Positions 45,575 to 58,439 of a stretch of DNA of 64,000 bases are shown here, one piece after another (within the stretch, counting starts at the first letter, position 1; each line of letters starts with the position of its first letter). Source of the stretch: Odontocerum albicorne (lineage: Eukaryota; Arthropoda; Insecta; Trichoptera; Odontoceridae); contig OX463854.1 of assembly GCA_949825065.1 (NCBI GenBank), forward strand, positions 12,871,112-12,935,111. Direction: 5' to 3'. Below the pieces are notes generated by a model, which saw nothing but the letters and a program-made list of their open reading frames with translations, was not told where the DNA came from and ran no database searches. A program made the translations under genes and the position numbers.

Positions 45575-45670
45575 AAATCACTAAAAGGTCCGGGTACATC
45601 CCACAACATTATGAAGGTGAGCTCGGCTGCAAAGATACCAGCAATTTTTCAGCACACACTCTTGAATCCA
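45450..45670 (-). repeat. Dispersed repeat related to 27585-27930, with SINE-like tail
   Basis: 45575-45670 shares aaaaggtccgggtacatccc and acaacatt with the 27.6-27.9 kb copies. On the minus strand, 45465-45495 carries ttctggttattttgaagaaa, a diverged form of the SINE/LINE tail. Confidence 0.5.
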
Positions 45671-45779
45671 AAAACTTTAATTTAAAATTGACAGTAAATA
45701 AGCTGTAATGTACAATTGTTAAATAAAATAAACAAACAAATTACTTTTAACCCTTCGTGTGGTATCTCTTAACACGTTC

Positions 45780-45930
45780 GATTTTATGATTGTGCTGAAG
45801 ATCGTGGTCGGGAAATAATTTTGTCTTCGGTCACAATAATCGACTTTTCACTAAAGTAACTGGCAATTTGCCATTGTACGTGTTGGAAATACTACCGAAC
45901 GTGAACAGGCGACAACATTCGCCACATTCT
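45780..45930. repeat. Dispersed repeat, third copy
   Basis: Matches the 33420-33560 copy through cattgtacgtgttggaaata and ctaccgaacgtgaac. Limits uncertain. Confidence 0.35.
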
Positions 45931-46139
45931 AATATTGTAACTTGATGAACTCGTCAACCAGAATGAAACCCCTTATTTTTCTTTATGTACCATCAGGTAT
46001 CAAGCCCATAACCTTAAATGTAAAACCAACTTGGCTATGCAAGTCGTCAATACAGTACTGAATGCACTCATAACCTTGTTTCTAACCGTAATATGTACTC
46101 GTATTGTATTACACTTTTGTTGTAAACAGTACAACTTGT

Positions 46140-46320
46140 TCAGCTTATTGCCATTTGGCAATCTTTTTCAACTAATCAGAATGGTTTTTAAGACACCTTG
46201 AATGAAAACTAGAAGGAAATCGATATTAAAAAATCTGAGTTCCAACGGGAATGGATCCCTCAACACCCATTGGACGACAAGCATCGTACCATGTTGTACA
46301 TGGAGGTTATTTTAGCCTTT
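46140..46320 (-). mobile_element. tRNA-derived SINE with LINE-type tail
   Basis: On the minus strand the head has an A-box-like acatggtacgatgcttgtcg and a B-box-like gagggatccattcccgttgg. The tail reads ctgattagttgaaaaagatt then gccaaatggcaataag, matching the SINE tail at 17388. Confidence 0.7.
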
Positions 46321-46744
46321 CGATGAACATTATTTTTTACGATATGTTAATAAACAAAAATTGTGTTGAAAAATAAAACGATATAAAAAAATTATATCTT
46401 ATACTATTAAAAAAAATATGCTTAAAATTAACCTACGGTTAAGAATTTTGCAAGAAAATTTTTCCATCAAGTTTAAAAGCAGCTAACTTCTGCACTTAGT
46501 ACACAAACATAATCTTTGAAGCAAAGTACTCGTATAATAAGCTCGCTTCGTTGGAACCTTATTGCTATAACCCTTCAAATCCACATAAGCATTAATGTAA
46601 TGTTTCATTAAAATTATTTCGAATTGAAAAAAAAAACGAATGAACCTATCGCAATGTATCACAAAAAAAAACTTCATATTTATCAAAATGATATTTGGTT
46701 TACTTTTTGGTCAATTTAGAATTCGTTTTGTGCATGGGTTTATT

Positions 46745-47627
46745 GCAAAAGCAGCACCCCTTTTGTCCATTTTCCTCTCCTTTTCACCTTCACAGCTTCT
46801 TTTACTAAACCAGAGTAGTACTCTCCAGTTATTGTGATACCCTTATCTTTGTAATCTATTAGCAGTATGACTTCCGCATTAAAAGAACCATAATCTTTCC
46901 AGCCGATTGCGACACTTAGAACTTCTTAGGGGGCTGTGTGCCCTTTTTACACCACTGCATGAACTCCCGCTTCAATTCAGGCTCATATCGATAAACCAAA
47001 GTTTCATCTCCAGTAACGAATCGGCTCAAAATCTCATCCTTTTTGTTTCAAAACTATCTTGAATTTGAAGTGTTTTTGAAGTGGCGTGAGCATTCTGGGT
47101 ACCCACATTGCACTGACTTTTGACATCCCTAGATGCTGATGGAGGATATTTAAAATTGTTATATGTGATACTCCAACCATCTCTACAAGCTGTTGTTTGT
47201 TTAGGTGGACATTTTTTAGCACAAGCTTTTCTACTTTTTTGACGTTTGAAAAAGTGGCCTCAACAGGCCGTCCTAGTCGGAGATCGCCTTCAATCGATTC
47301 TTTCCCTTCTTAAAAACACTTTGCCACTTGTAAACCATCGTTTTCAGGGCAACAGTCTCTGTAAGCCGCTAACATCTCTTCCAAAATTATTTGCGGTGTT
47401 TTCCCTTGTTAATGTTAACTTAACAATGGCGTGATACTTTTTTTTTCCATACTTGAGATGTAATTAAAGTTTAACATCCTCCCGACGATATATTGAACAA
47501 TACTGTCAAATATAGACAAAAACTTGGTGAATATTATAATAATGAGTCATATTATCGGAACATGCGCATGCGCACTACCGTTCCCTCCTTAGCCCCTTCA
47601 TTCCGCGAATTTATTAACCTTCCCTAG
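46745..47627 (-). mobile_element. Mariner type 2, 3'-truncated copy
   Basis: It starts on the minus strand at 47627 with ctagggaaggttaataaatt, matching the ends of the 22681-23966 element, after TA (47628-47629). The readable piece at 47034-47222 contains LNKQQLVEMVGVSHITILNI and LHQHLGMSKVSAMWVPRML, the second helix-turn-helix and WVPR linker. Similarity to the other copy continues to about 46745 and stops at gctgcttttgca, just where the HDNA catalytic motif should follow. The C-terminus and 3' end are missing. Confidence 0.8.
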
Positions 47628-48779
47628 TAATTATAAAACTGAGGGGCACCACAAAAATTGTTTTTATTTATTTTCTTAAATCACAAATATTTGAATAAAA
47701 AAATCGAAAAAAAATTACAAGTATTTTCGTTTTAATTTTATCACATTTGACATAATATTTGGAATGCAAATAAATTGTAATGCTTCACAGATGTTTGCCC
47801 TGGGTCGTCCGCCAGGTTTTGAACTATTTAAATCGCAACGTATACGAAAAATACACGAGCTTATTATTCGAACTAAAAACTAACTAAATAAAGTAGGTAA
47901 CTGCACGTTGACAATTTAATACTGCGCCACTGGAGAAGGCTTTTAGCAATTTAATAAATTATTATTGTCAAAATAAGCGAAAATTCTAACCAGAATAATA
48001 ATTTTTTTTCCTATGTAAATTCGTTTTATTGTTAAAATTGATTTATTTTATTATTTTATACGTAAAGTTATGCCTTCTTTTAATATACTCGTATATGTGG
48101 TTTTTACATGACTTATATATACTGCATTGTATACCTTTGCACATTTGATGGAATAATTATATCATAATTATGGTTAATTGTTATATCCACTCACATTCTA
48201 CCCCATAACATTTTGTCCCTTACGGGGTGGGCACAGAAGATTATTTTATTTCAATAGGATAACTTATCAAGTTATAAAGATTTTTCATAGTCAAAACAGA
48301 GAATTGAAAAAAAATATGCATAATTAAACATTAATAAGAAAAAAGTACTCCTTTATTGTACGAGATGTTTTTATATGAATTCATGCATTGTATGAAATCT
48401 TTTTTTTATTTATTTATTAATTTATAATTTTATTTATTAATAATAACCGCCGTAAGTAAAAAACTCATCTACTTAAAAACATCATTAAAAAGCAAAACTC
48501 GTTTAAACGTGAATTAAAATCTTCGCTCTTAACCAACACTACCATGTCACATGCATACAGCAATCTGCATACATTCCCATTTAACATTGTGTATCACCAA
48601 TTGACCTCTGTATTTCATTCACTCATGAATCGACGTAAATATTGAAATATTGAACAACCAGGGTATAAAAACGCATTCTCGCTTTAATCCTATTGAAATA
48701 CTAAACCATTAAGCGTATAATAACGCAATACCACGTATTCATTTACGTTTATCAGCATATTAATTTAATATTTTGAATA
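47628..48779. other. Gene-free AT-rich spacer
   Basis: No gene recognised. Confidence 0.45.
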
Positions 48780-49250
48780 GTCTGTCACTTATCACGCGTT
48801 CATTGGCTTTTTACAAGTCCAAAAACCCAAAAAAATATTTGTTTAATTTTTGTCATATATTTTTCCATAAGCGTCCACAAAGCGAAAATCTGATCCACGC
48901 ATCTTCTTTCACTTATAAAGACACCTGAGCATCCCCATTTCTTTTCAATCCTTCTTACTGTTTGTACCAGAATATTTCCGCACATTTTACTTACTAGACT
49001 CAGCAAACTAATGGCTCTGTAACTTCCACACTACATTTTTGCACTCTTACCTGTGTACATATAACAGACATCTTTGGCTGTGTCGACCAGGATATTTTTC
49101 AGACTCATCCATTCTTCTTAAATACTTAATCCATCACTTAAAATTTCCATTTTTCTTTCCAAATTCGTTCTAAATTCTCCTTTCTTCTCATCATCTTGCA
49201 GTTTCTTACATCTGATTCTCACAGCTCGCACTTTTTGCGTATACAAAATC
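48780..49250 (-). mobile_element. LINE reverse transcriptase N-terminal fragment
   Basis: Minus-strand translation gives ISLLSLVSKM-like sequence, then ILVQTVRRIEKKWGCSG and ERRCVDQIFALWTLMEKYMT. In LINE RTs this is the YR-ISLLS-V-K-Y--I block followed by the FR-GR-C-DQIF-L block. The DLEKAYD catalytic block that should follow reads only WVFGLVKSQ and a stop. Upstream frames keep traces of the preceding linker. Probably the same family as 43590-44056. Confidence 0.75.
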
Positions 49251-49444
49251 GCCATCCGTGGAGGATATTTATTCTGCTCAACGCTAAATAATTTATAAAA
49301 CTCAATTAGTATTTTTTTTTTCAGATCATTTGCACATAACAGGTTTCCCTATTTTATACAAGGACCAAACATAACAATTATAAAAACATGCATAAAACAC
49401 TTCAGCATTTTAATACGTATAAAAACAATTTAAAAATGTATATG

Positions 49445-50335
49445 TTACACTATAACAAAATGTAGCATGCTATAACATAATGTACATAATGTACAAAAAT
49501 GTATAACATAATGTACAAAAAATGTGATTGCTCTACCTACCGATATGTCCAAAGGTAGGTTGGTTCGACTTATAGGTTGATAGAACAATCTACAAGTATG
49601 TGTGCAATATCTTAAATAATTAGCCGGAAAATACAAACCATGACTGTTCAGGACGGATGAGTTAACTCTTAATTGCCCCTGAGCAAACAAAACAAAATGG
49701 ACACCCAATCGAAGAGATCTTCCCCTCTTTAATGATCTGTAACTAAGCATCCCCAGTAAAAAGACACTTGGATAAAGCCAGGGATAATATCCATACTCGC
49801 TCGTGTAGAGACAGCAGATAAATATTTTCTGAACCCTTTCTAGCATGAGTGAATACGTAATACCTACTGGCGCCCATATCATAGAGCAAATATTTCAAAT
49901 GACTTCTGACCAAAAAATTATATATTTTAATATTCTTAGTACGTAGGTATCTAAGAATAGTTTGGTGGTACGACTTACAAATCCAAATTATTTGTTTTTA
50001 TTGCAAACTGATTTGAAAATTATTTGTTTTATTGCAAACTGATTTGATTTACATATCAAACGAAAGGTCACTTCCAAATAAAACTGCTAAGTCCTTTGTT
50101 TTATCCGTCCTACACAGATGTTGACCATTCATATTATTACGAAAGTAAGAAGTTTTTCGTGCTCTAGCAAATGAAATAATTAAACATTTTGATACGGTAA
50201 AAAAGAGTATTTTACGGATGATCCATTCATATATATTATTGGTGTCATATTGGAGTTTCTTTCCTACAGTCATCAACGCTCGATATTTTAGGAACAATTT
50301 AAGATCATCTGCAAATAGTAAAACATTTGAGTGAG
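49445..50335 (-). mobile_element. LINE reverse transcriptase fragment (palm to thumb)
   Basis: The minus strand reads HSNVLLFADDLKLFLKYR with the FADD catalytic box at about 50304-50315. It then reads VSKCLIISFARARKTSYFRN and KTKDLAVLFGSDLSFDM, a short broken stretch, and a 145-codon open frame with LMLERVQKIFICCLY, YPSVFLLGMLSYRSL and ISRTNLPLD. The order FADD, (V/I)SKC-(V/I)SF, (I/T)KDL-VLF-S-L-F and LER-Q---F is that of Jockey/CR1-like LINEs. The long open frame is accidental survival, not a separate gene. Confidence 0.85.
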
Positions 50336-52389
50336 TTATACTAAATAATGGTCTGAGCCAATATCTGGTCCACTAAACACTCTTGTATCAAGAATACTCT
50401 TGTGCAGTCAAGAATCCACGCACGTAAAGCCAATCAACGAATTTTCATTTCTTCTTTCTCACTTATATAAAAAGAAAAAAAGCGGTTTACGAAATACTGT
50501 AAAAAAAATATAAAATATTTTTTTTTGTTGTCATTGAAATTTGGAACAAAAATTGATGGAATCTAAAGTTGTTAAGAGGAAGGAGAAATTATTGGTAAAA
50601 GACTGCATTGTATATTTGAATATTCTTTTCGTAAGGTCTTGTATGTTTGTTTACTTATGAAACTACAAACATGATCTAGTTTGTCATTGTCTATACCACA
50701 CCCGTAAAGGGGACGTATGAAAAATAGGAACAGTGACCAAAACACTTTTCACAAATTATAACAATGTGCTTTTACGAGACTCTTCTTCCTAAACAGCTAA
50801 TTCAACCAGAAATAGCTACTACGTCAAAATATAAATATGTATTTAAAATATTTATCTAAAGGAAAATATCTACTGTTTTTTTTTAATATCTTTTTTTCAC
50901 TTCAAATTACGTCAGAGGAAAATATTTGTGCCACTCTATTACAAATAAATCAAGGAATGATTTTTGTTAATTTTGCTTTTTTGTTTCACTTACTTTTTTT
51001 GGTTTCTCTTGTTTTTTTTTTAAATTTAAACCACTGTGCAGCCTTTCATAAACATGAATGTATTAAAATAACTCAACCAACAACAAACATTAAGTGTTTT
51101 GCTTGACACAAAATGGCGACATGCTGTCGAGTCTTTCGGCAGAGAGGACCGATTAATTTGATTAACTCACGTAATATATTTTTTAATGTGATTAAACGTC
51201 CAGTGCAGTGAAAAATGGGTCATCACTAATCTAATATATTCGGATAATCCCCCGTTCAGCTTTGCCGTCCGGTGTATCGAGGATTATACAGTGTACTTAT
51301 TTACTTACCTTAAGAGCAGGTGTTCTCCATTCCTTGGTAGAAATAAATATAATTATATTTAATTAGTTCTTAAAATACATATCAGATCATAAAAAGCCGG
51401 TTGCTCTTATAACTAGATTATTTAATTGCGTCCATAACGTTAAAATACATGATTAAGCTATTAATATTTATTCATAAAAAAACGACATGTTAGTACCCTT
51501 TATGTAACACAATACCCACTAATAACTTATTAACGTCTCAAAAAGCACCTAACAAAAATAAATATTTCTTTTAAAACATGATGCTTGAAAATATTAATGT
51601 GAAAGAAAAATAATGAAAAATATTCTCTAAAATTTAATCACCAATACTAAATTTGAAAAAGGAAAAATTGATTTTTTCGAAAGGGTACCGAGTACACAAA
51701 GTTTTGAAGCAAATTACAAAATAAAATCTTAGGTTAAAATGGTACAACCAATTTTCCAGCTCAAATCTTAGATTGAGGAAATGTCGAAAGGCGAATCTTC
51801 TACACTCAACAACATCCTTAATAAAAATTTCTACAAAACCAAATATGCACTTTCTCAATTGTTGAATTCTCACGATTATTATTATTGTATTATTTTTCAA
51901 ATACGAGTACGTATTGCGACCGCGCGAAAAGCTATTCATATTGACAGAAAAGTAAAAGCCAGCAATATAGTGAATGATAAAATGAGTTAACCAATCGGAA
52001 CATTTCAAGAATTTTTAAACTGGCTGCTCGTACTTAAATCCTGTTCCGAATCTAAGGGTTCGTAAGCAATGCCTGGACGTGTTAAGAAAGTAAGGTAATT
52101 ATCGCATTGCGTAGAAATGATTGCATTGCGTAGAAATGATAGCATTGCGCAGAAATGTTTGCATTGCGTTGAATGTGTGGAATGAATGAATTTTCGACAA
52201 TTATTACCCACGTTGCTTTTGGGATTTTTTTGACGTCATTTTGAATATGGGACAAAATACATTGTGTCTTGTTGCTTGCTGTTTTTTTACAACCGTAAAG
52301 GAAAAAACCAACAGAAACCAAAACTATCTGTAAAGTGTATTGCGACGATGCTCTAAGTGATCGTGTGTATCAAATGTGGTTTGAAAAAG
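50336..52389. other. Gene-free region with an 18-20 bp repeat
   Basis: No gene is recognised. About four copies of gcattgcgtagaaatgat-like units lie at 52105-52172. A GC-richer patch at 51110-51300 is unclassified. Confidence 0.45.
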
Positions 52390-52525
52390 TCACATAATGG
52401 TGATACGACAGTCGAATACACTTCCCGCTCTGAAAGAACCATTACCACTGATGACGACCAAATCAAGACTTATGTTGAGTTTTCTACGACACAAGAGATT
52501 GATGAAATACTGAAAATATCATCCA
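52390..52525 (+). pseudogene. Mariner transposase linker fragment
   Basis: The frame reads TSRSERTITTDDDQIKTYVE, then STTQEIDEILKISSTNI. This resembles the part of a mariner-type transposase that joins the two helix-turn-helix domains (RSGRP-T-DDDQIK and TT-EIAEIL-IS---I). No catalytic part or terminal repeat was found, so this is a tentative identification. Confidence 0.5.
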
Positions 52526-52599
52526 CAAACATTTTGTGTAATGTTGTGTTTGGATTTGACCAAAACATGCAAAATTACTTTACTTTTTAGATAACTTAT

Positions 52600-55500
52600 T
52601 ATAATACAAGGTTTTACTAATACATGTATCCACTAAATATAAAAAAAATACATTTATGTATATTTTTGTGAACGTTGAAAGGAAACTTTATGCTAGTAAA
52701 TACGGATTTAATAGTATATTTTTGTGGTATCCGTATAAATGAAAAAAGTAATAAGCTGTTTGAGTTGTAATATTTCTTATAAGTACCATGAGAAATCATT
52801 CAAATGTTAAGTGTTAAAACTAATCAAAATATCTAAAAAAAACATCCTTCGTTTAAAATAATTTTCTCAGTCACATTTCTTCGTGTGTCTTATAATACGA
52901 GTTAATCGATAAATATTGAAAATAAACAGCTACTATTGTATTATTTCATTAAATTTAATTAACAAACTATTTTATGTCTTTTTTCATGTTAGATAAGGTT
53001 TTAACTATAATACATTATAAATAATGAAACTTGGCTTGAAAAAAATAATTAAGGTTATATCAATATTTACATATCAATACAAAGTATAACTAAACTACAA
53101 TGGTTATTGATAAAATAAACCCAATCGATTACAAAACACCATCGATAAAATACAAAAGCTAAAATATCTTCGTTTCATACGTACGAATATATATCTCATA
53201 AGGCTTTTATTAGAGAAACATTCAGATTATAGATCATTTATTTTGGAATCGGAGAGCAAACATTAAGAGAAAATAAAAGGTTTACAAGAAAATTTTAATT
53301 AAACCTGTAAAACAATTATCACCTCGTTTTTTAAATCATAATTCAATAAACACATGAAAAGTACAAACAAATTATTTCACACTACTAAACGCAAAAACGC
53401 ATCATTTTTTGGCTTAAGAACCAGTGTAAAACATTTTGCGCAAAGTTCGACTGCCTTATTCCGCTTTATTAACAAAATAAATATTCCCACAACTGTCACC
53501 AATCTTTGACAGGAGACGGAATCTCAAGAAAAAAATCAATTAAACATCTGTGAAATATGTAGCACGCTTAAGGGCAATATTTAAAATCAGTAGCTCAACG
53601 GATAACGTTAAGGGATTAACAGATGAATTTGAACAAATTTAACAAATTTCTTAAACACTTGACTAGCCCTGTAGTTCACAGTGTAGTTGTTACTCCGCCA
53701 GTAAACAGCTGCTTTTAAAAGCAGAGATAAGAAAACTTTGGAACAAGATATTTTCTTCTCTTTTTTGCCTCCGGAGTCTGATAAAAATCTTTTTTTACAT
53801 TTCATAAAATCGCATGTTTTTGTCAATTCAAGAAATCTCCTTCGTAGTTAAGTTAAAATAACGCATGTCTTTGATAAGGTTTTAAGGTCAGGTTTTTATA
53901 TAAAGACCTCTTAATGTCTTTTAGGTAAGTCGATTTAAAAAGCCACTCACTTTTTTGTTGTGTGTAATGGAAGTGTAATACCAAACAATTAACATCTGCA
54001 AAATGTTGCAGGTGGATCAATTTGCGATGCACATATTTTCACTGTTTTACAAAGTGAGCGGTAAATGGAAACATTGTACATTAACCATAAACGTTTTAAA
54101 TTTTTATTTGAAATAATAATATAATACAATTTGGTTAACTTATAAACATTAAAGAAGCCTCTGTTTGTGATGGTTTGATTTGCGCTGATTCCCAAAAACG
54201 CCCGTTAGCTAGACGTTTCAGAAAAAACCTCGTTTTTCCTTCACAGTGCGTGCCCCATCTAATAATATGGGAAAGTGTTTTAAATTTTTGAGTATACCAA
54301 TAAAGCAAATATTTATTTTTTAGCGAATAAGGTGTCTTATTTCTTTGATATTTTTGTCATATCTATAAAAAAACTTCAAATATACAGAGAAATAATTTCA
54401 TGAAAAGGGGGAGGGTGGTACGTAAAAGAAAGAATGTCAGATTTTGACCTGCATGTCTATATATGTAAGCCATACATGCTCAAGATTAGTATTTTATAGA
54501 AATACAATATTTATCTAATCAACATGTAGATGCAGGAGGAATAGTAATAACAACAGGGCTGCATGCTGTAGAATGCAGTTACTTTTAAGCCTGGGTGAGT
54601 CGTGCTATGTTTTTGTATATTCATTACGAATCAGACAGTGAAAAAGTGTGTATTCTGCGTGATTTTTAAATAGTGTTTTATTTATAAGCGTGTTAATCTG
54701 TATTTTTTTAGTTTTTTTAAGTATATATTTTGGGAACTGTTAACCTTAAACTAAATCTGCTCTATATTTCAAATTATTAAAACATGACAAGTGCCACAGC
54801 TCAAGGTTATATCAACCATTCTGTCAATTTTTGCTGTTTGTGACAAGTTGACATCCTGACAAAATAGGTGACTACTGTTGATTTTTCTTAAATCTGACAT
54901 GAATTTGTGGCAGATGCTAAAACTCGAGGGTGTATCAAATGTTTTGACAACTTTTGTTATGATTTTTGCAAGTTAACACACTGAAACAATAGGTGACTGC
55001 TGTTGGTTTTTTTATGAATAAATAATAAAGGAACAATTAATAAACGGAAAGCTTAAACTTTGTACTTTCTCAAATGAAAACCAATGGCATTTAACTTAAA
55101 CAAACATTGTGTATTGCTTTTACAGCTCTTAAAATAACAAGATGACTTATACATTTTATATCAGCCTTAATATCATATTTATGTAATGCTAAGTTCGATG
55201 AAAATTATTAACATATATCATTAGATGTATAAATATGTTACATTGGAAGAAAGCGGTCTGTGCACTTTAACTATTACTAATGAATATACATTTTCACTAA
55301 AGTAATTAGAGAATGTGTACCGCAATGATATCTGTTTTAATTTACTTCTGAAAGTGTACTTCGAGCATTTGTCGTTATTGAACGGTTTGTTATAGTACAT
55401 TAATATTCATGCGCTGCTACGGTTCTCGCACTTTGAGATGCGATACTCTGAATTCAAACAATTTCAAGCAAAATAATTGAATGTTGGCAAGTTAATGATT

Positions 55501-56042
55501 TTTAATAAATAAACTAACAAAGAAAATGTAAAACAATCAAAGCTTTTTCAGGAAAGCGAACGACTTCAGAAAAGTCATGTTGAGCAAAACTTTTATGTGT
55601 AAAGAAATGTGCGGAGTTTTATATGTTCTGTTAACCTATAAAAGAAACATAACATGATTGTAAGCATGTTTTTTTATGTAAAGAAAAATATATTTTAATC
55701 TTGGAAATGTTTATGGTAAAATTTATTTTCAATAAACGGTTAAATAAACGGTTATATAACACAGATTAACTTGAATCTATTGAATATTATTATTCCATTC
55801 ATTATTATATATTTTCAAAACGGAATTTATTTGATTGAAATAGTAAGCGAGGCTTTTTTATATTAAAAAATAATCAAATGAAATAAATTGCTCTGAAAGA
55901 TGGCTTTTCATTATTTTGGGTTGTATGTTTTTAGACAAAAATGAATTTTCGATTGATCCAATTCATATTATTTGTTTGTTTTCTGTTTGCAGCGAATTAA
56001 TTAAAAAGTTCAACTAATATTACTTAGAATTAATTTATCTGG
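52600..56042. other. Gene-free AT-rich region
   Basis: No coding region or known repeat is recognised over 3.4 kb. At 53585-53610 a short gtagctcaacggataacgtt recalls a tRNA A box but no B box follows. Confidence 0.45.
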
Positions 56043-56258
56043 AATCCAAACATGTACATATACGAGTATATATAATCCAAACATGTACATATACGAGTAT
56101 ATATAATCCAAACATGTACATATACGAGTATATATAATCCAAACATGTACATATACGAGTATATATAATCCAAACATGTACATATACGAGTATATATAAT
56201 CCAAACATGTACATATACGAGTATATATAATCCAAACATGTACATATACGAGTATATA
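56043..56258. repeat. 31-bp minisatellite, seven units
   Basis: Seven copies of aatccaaacatgtacatata plus cgagtatatat, strict 31-bp period, nearly perfect. It abuts mariner copy 2, whose TA target lies in the last unit. All three frames of the minus strand remain open through it without meaning. Confidence 0.95.
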
Positions 56259-57534
56259 TTAGGTCCTTACATATGAAATTGGCGTTTTGTTTGGGAGAAA
56301 CATAAAGTTGATTTTTTTTTAGTATAATATATTTATTTAATCAAAGTATGTACCATTGCTATCTATGCACTTTTGCCATCTCATAGGTAGTTCATCGATC
56401 CCTTTACTAAAAAAACCATTCGGACGGGAATCAATAAAATCTTTGAAGTCGGTTTGGACTGCCCCATCGGAGTTGAATTTTTTCCCTTGCAAGAAGTTAT
56501 CCAAATTTCGAAAAAAATAGTAATCTGTTGGGGCAAGGTCCGGAGAGTACGGTGGATGTCTTAGACATTCCAATTGAAGCTCTTCTAATTTGGTAGCCGT
56601 CTGTTGTGCAGTGTGTGGTCTAGCGTTATCATGAAGCAGCAGTGGCCTAGAGCGATTAACCAGCCTCGGTTGTTTAGCAGCTAGCTTTTCCATCATGGTT
56701 TGCAGTTGCTGACAATAAACATCTGCCGTAATCGTCTGGCCAGATTTAAGAAAGCTGTAGTGAACGACACCAGCACTAGTCCACCAAACGCTCACAAGTA
56801 ACTTTTTTGGAGTCAATTTTCGCTTGGGGCATGGTTTGGCTGGTTCGGCAGGGTTCAGCCATTGCGATGAGCGCTTCCGATTATCATACAGGATCCACTT
56901 TTCATCACAGGTAATGATTCGATTCAAAATCCCTTCATTATTGTGCCAGTTGAGTAATGCAACGCAGCAGTCAACGCGCGTTTGTTGATTTGCTTCACTC
57001 AATTCGTGAGGTACCCACCTTTCAAGCTTTTTCACCTTCCCAATTTGCTTCAAGTGGATTAAAACAGTTTTATCACTAACACCGCAGCCTGCAGCTAACT
57101 CGGACGTGGTTTGCGATGGATCCGCTTCCACAATAGCCTTCAATTCTTCATTATCAACTTTCTCCACGGGGCTTGTTCTGCAGGTCGAAATTTCCAGAAC
57201 GAAAACGTTGGAACCAAAAACGCACTGTGTTTTCTTTTGCGGCACCGTCGCCATACACATCATTAATCCTTCGAGCCGTTTCTGCAGCACTGGTGCCACG
57301 GTGGAACTCGTACTCGTAAATAACGCGATATTTCAAGTTTTCCATTTTGTAAACTGAGTGACGCAAAGAAAAAAAACAATTGAGGAAAAAACAAATGAAT
57401 TATAATTTTCGAAACACAAATACTTGAGTAAATAGCTGTATAAACTTGAATTTGAAATTCCTAACCAAAGAGAAGATATTTGAGATCAAAGTTGCCAGTA
57501 CGGCAAAACGCCAATTTCATATGTAAGGACCTAA
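56259..57534 (-). mobile_element. Mariner transposon, copy 2 (type 1)
   Basis: A 1276-bp element with the same ends as copy 1 (TTAGGTCCTTACATATGAAA inverted), flanked by TA (56257-56258 and 57535-57536). It was inserted at the end of a 31-bp minisatellite. By eye it is nearly identical to copy 1. Confidence 0.95.
56337..57345 (-). pseudogene. Mariner transposase, frameshifted (same lesion as copy 1)
   Basis: Translation starts at ATG 57343-57345. The frame is lost after FDLQNKPRGES (TGA at 57154-57156) exactly as in copy 1 and resumes in the +1 frame at KVDNEELKAIVEADPSQTTS. All catalytic residues are in their normal contexts: ITCDEKW, LLHDNARPH and YSPDLAPTD (D34D). About five amino-acid differences from copy 1 occur over the 320-codon downstream frame. 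Only the common frameshift prevents a full protein. Confidence 0.9.
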
Positions 57535-58060
57535 TAATATATAATAATTTTCAAACTATTATATGTGTTATCAATTACTAATTCCTTCCTGGTACTAGCG
57601 TCGAGAGAGCTTCGAAAAATGAATTATCCATCGAACCTTGATTTGTAAAGAGTCCTTGCTCATATTTTATATACCGCTCAGCTAACCTCGAGTCAAGACT
57701 GTTAAATAATTATTGAGTGGTATTTCGAATTACGTAATTATTTACGACTTTAAAAATAATAGAATACATCTTGACAAAAGTTTGCAAAATGTTCAATAGT
57801 TTTGATTTTTATAATGGATATTTTTATTTCAATCATTTTTAACGCCGTTTTTCAAAAGTTTCACTCTTTACTTCATTTTTCCAAAATCATACTTCTGATC
57901 AAATTTAGTTCGTAAATTCCAGGAATACAATATCGTGAGTCGAATTAAAGCCCCTTTATTGATTTATTCTCAATTGTCGATTGTTGATTTTTGTTGTTTT
58001 CTCTCAAAACATGTGGAACCCAATCACCGAACTTCTGGACTTTTCCCATTGACTTAAGAT
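57535..58060. other. Spacer between two mariner copies
   Basis: No feature recognised. Confidence 0.4.
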
Positions 58061-58350
58061 ACCGTCGCCATACACATCATTAATCCTTCGAGCCGTTTCT
58101 GCAGCACTGGTGCCACGGTGGAACTCGTACTCGTAAATAACGCGATATTTCAAGTTTTCCATTTTGTAAACTGATTTTTTTAAACTGATTTGTAAACTGA
58201 TTTGTAAACTGTTTTGTAAACTTTTCGAAACACAAATACTTGAGTAAATAGCTGTATAAATTTGAATTTGGAATTCTTAACCAAAGAGAAGATATTTGAG
58301 ATCAAAGTTGCCAGTACGGCAAAACGCCAATTTCATATGTAAGGACCTAA
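58061..58350 (-). mobile_element. Mariner type 1, 5'-end remnant
   Basis: Contains the left (N-terminal) end only: the terminal repeat ending at 58350, the untranslated leader and the first codons down to GDG in the transposase, after which similarity stops at 58061. Between the start codon and the leader, a short tandem of gattt(g)taaact (about 58170-58220) replaces part of the leader. It has the same orientation as copy 2, 0.5 kb away. Confidence 0.9.
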
Positions 58351-58439
58351 TATAATGCATACTCGTATTATCGAGGCACTTTCCTGTCGGGGTATGAAAA
58401 AAGGGCAGTGTCAGACTTTTTTACCATGGCACTCATATT

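Noticed and set aside
49445..49882. Independent 145-codon gene
   Set aside because: Its sequence is the thumb and C-terminal region of a LINE reverse transcriptase and follows a FADD-containing segment.
56010..56245. Three overlapping minus-strand frames of 64-71 codons
   Set aside because: All arise from the 31-bp minisatellite.
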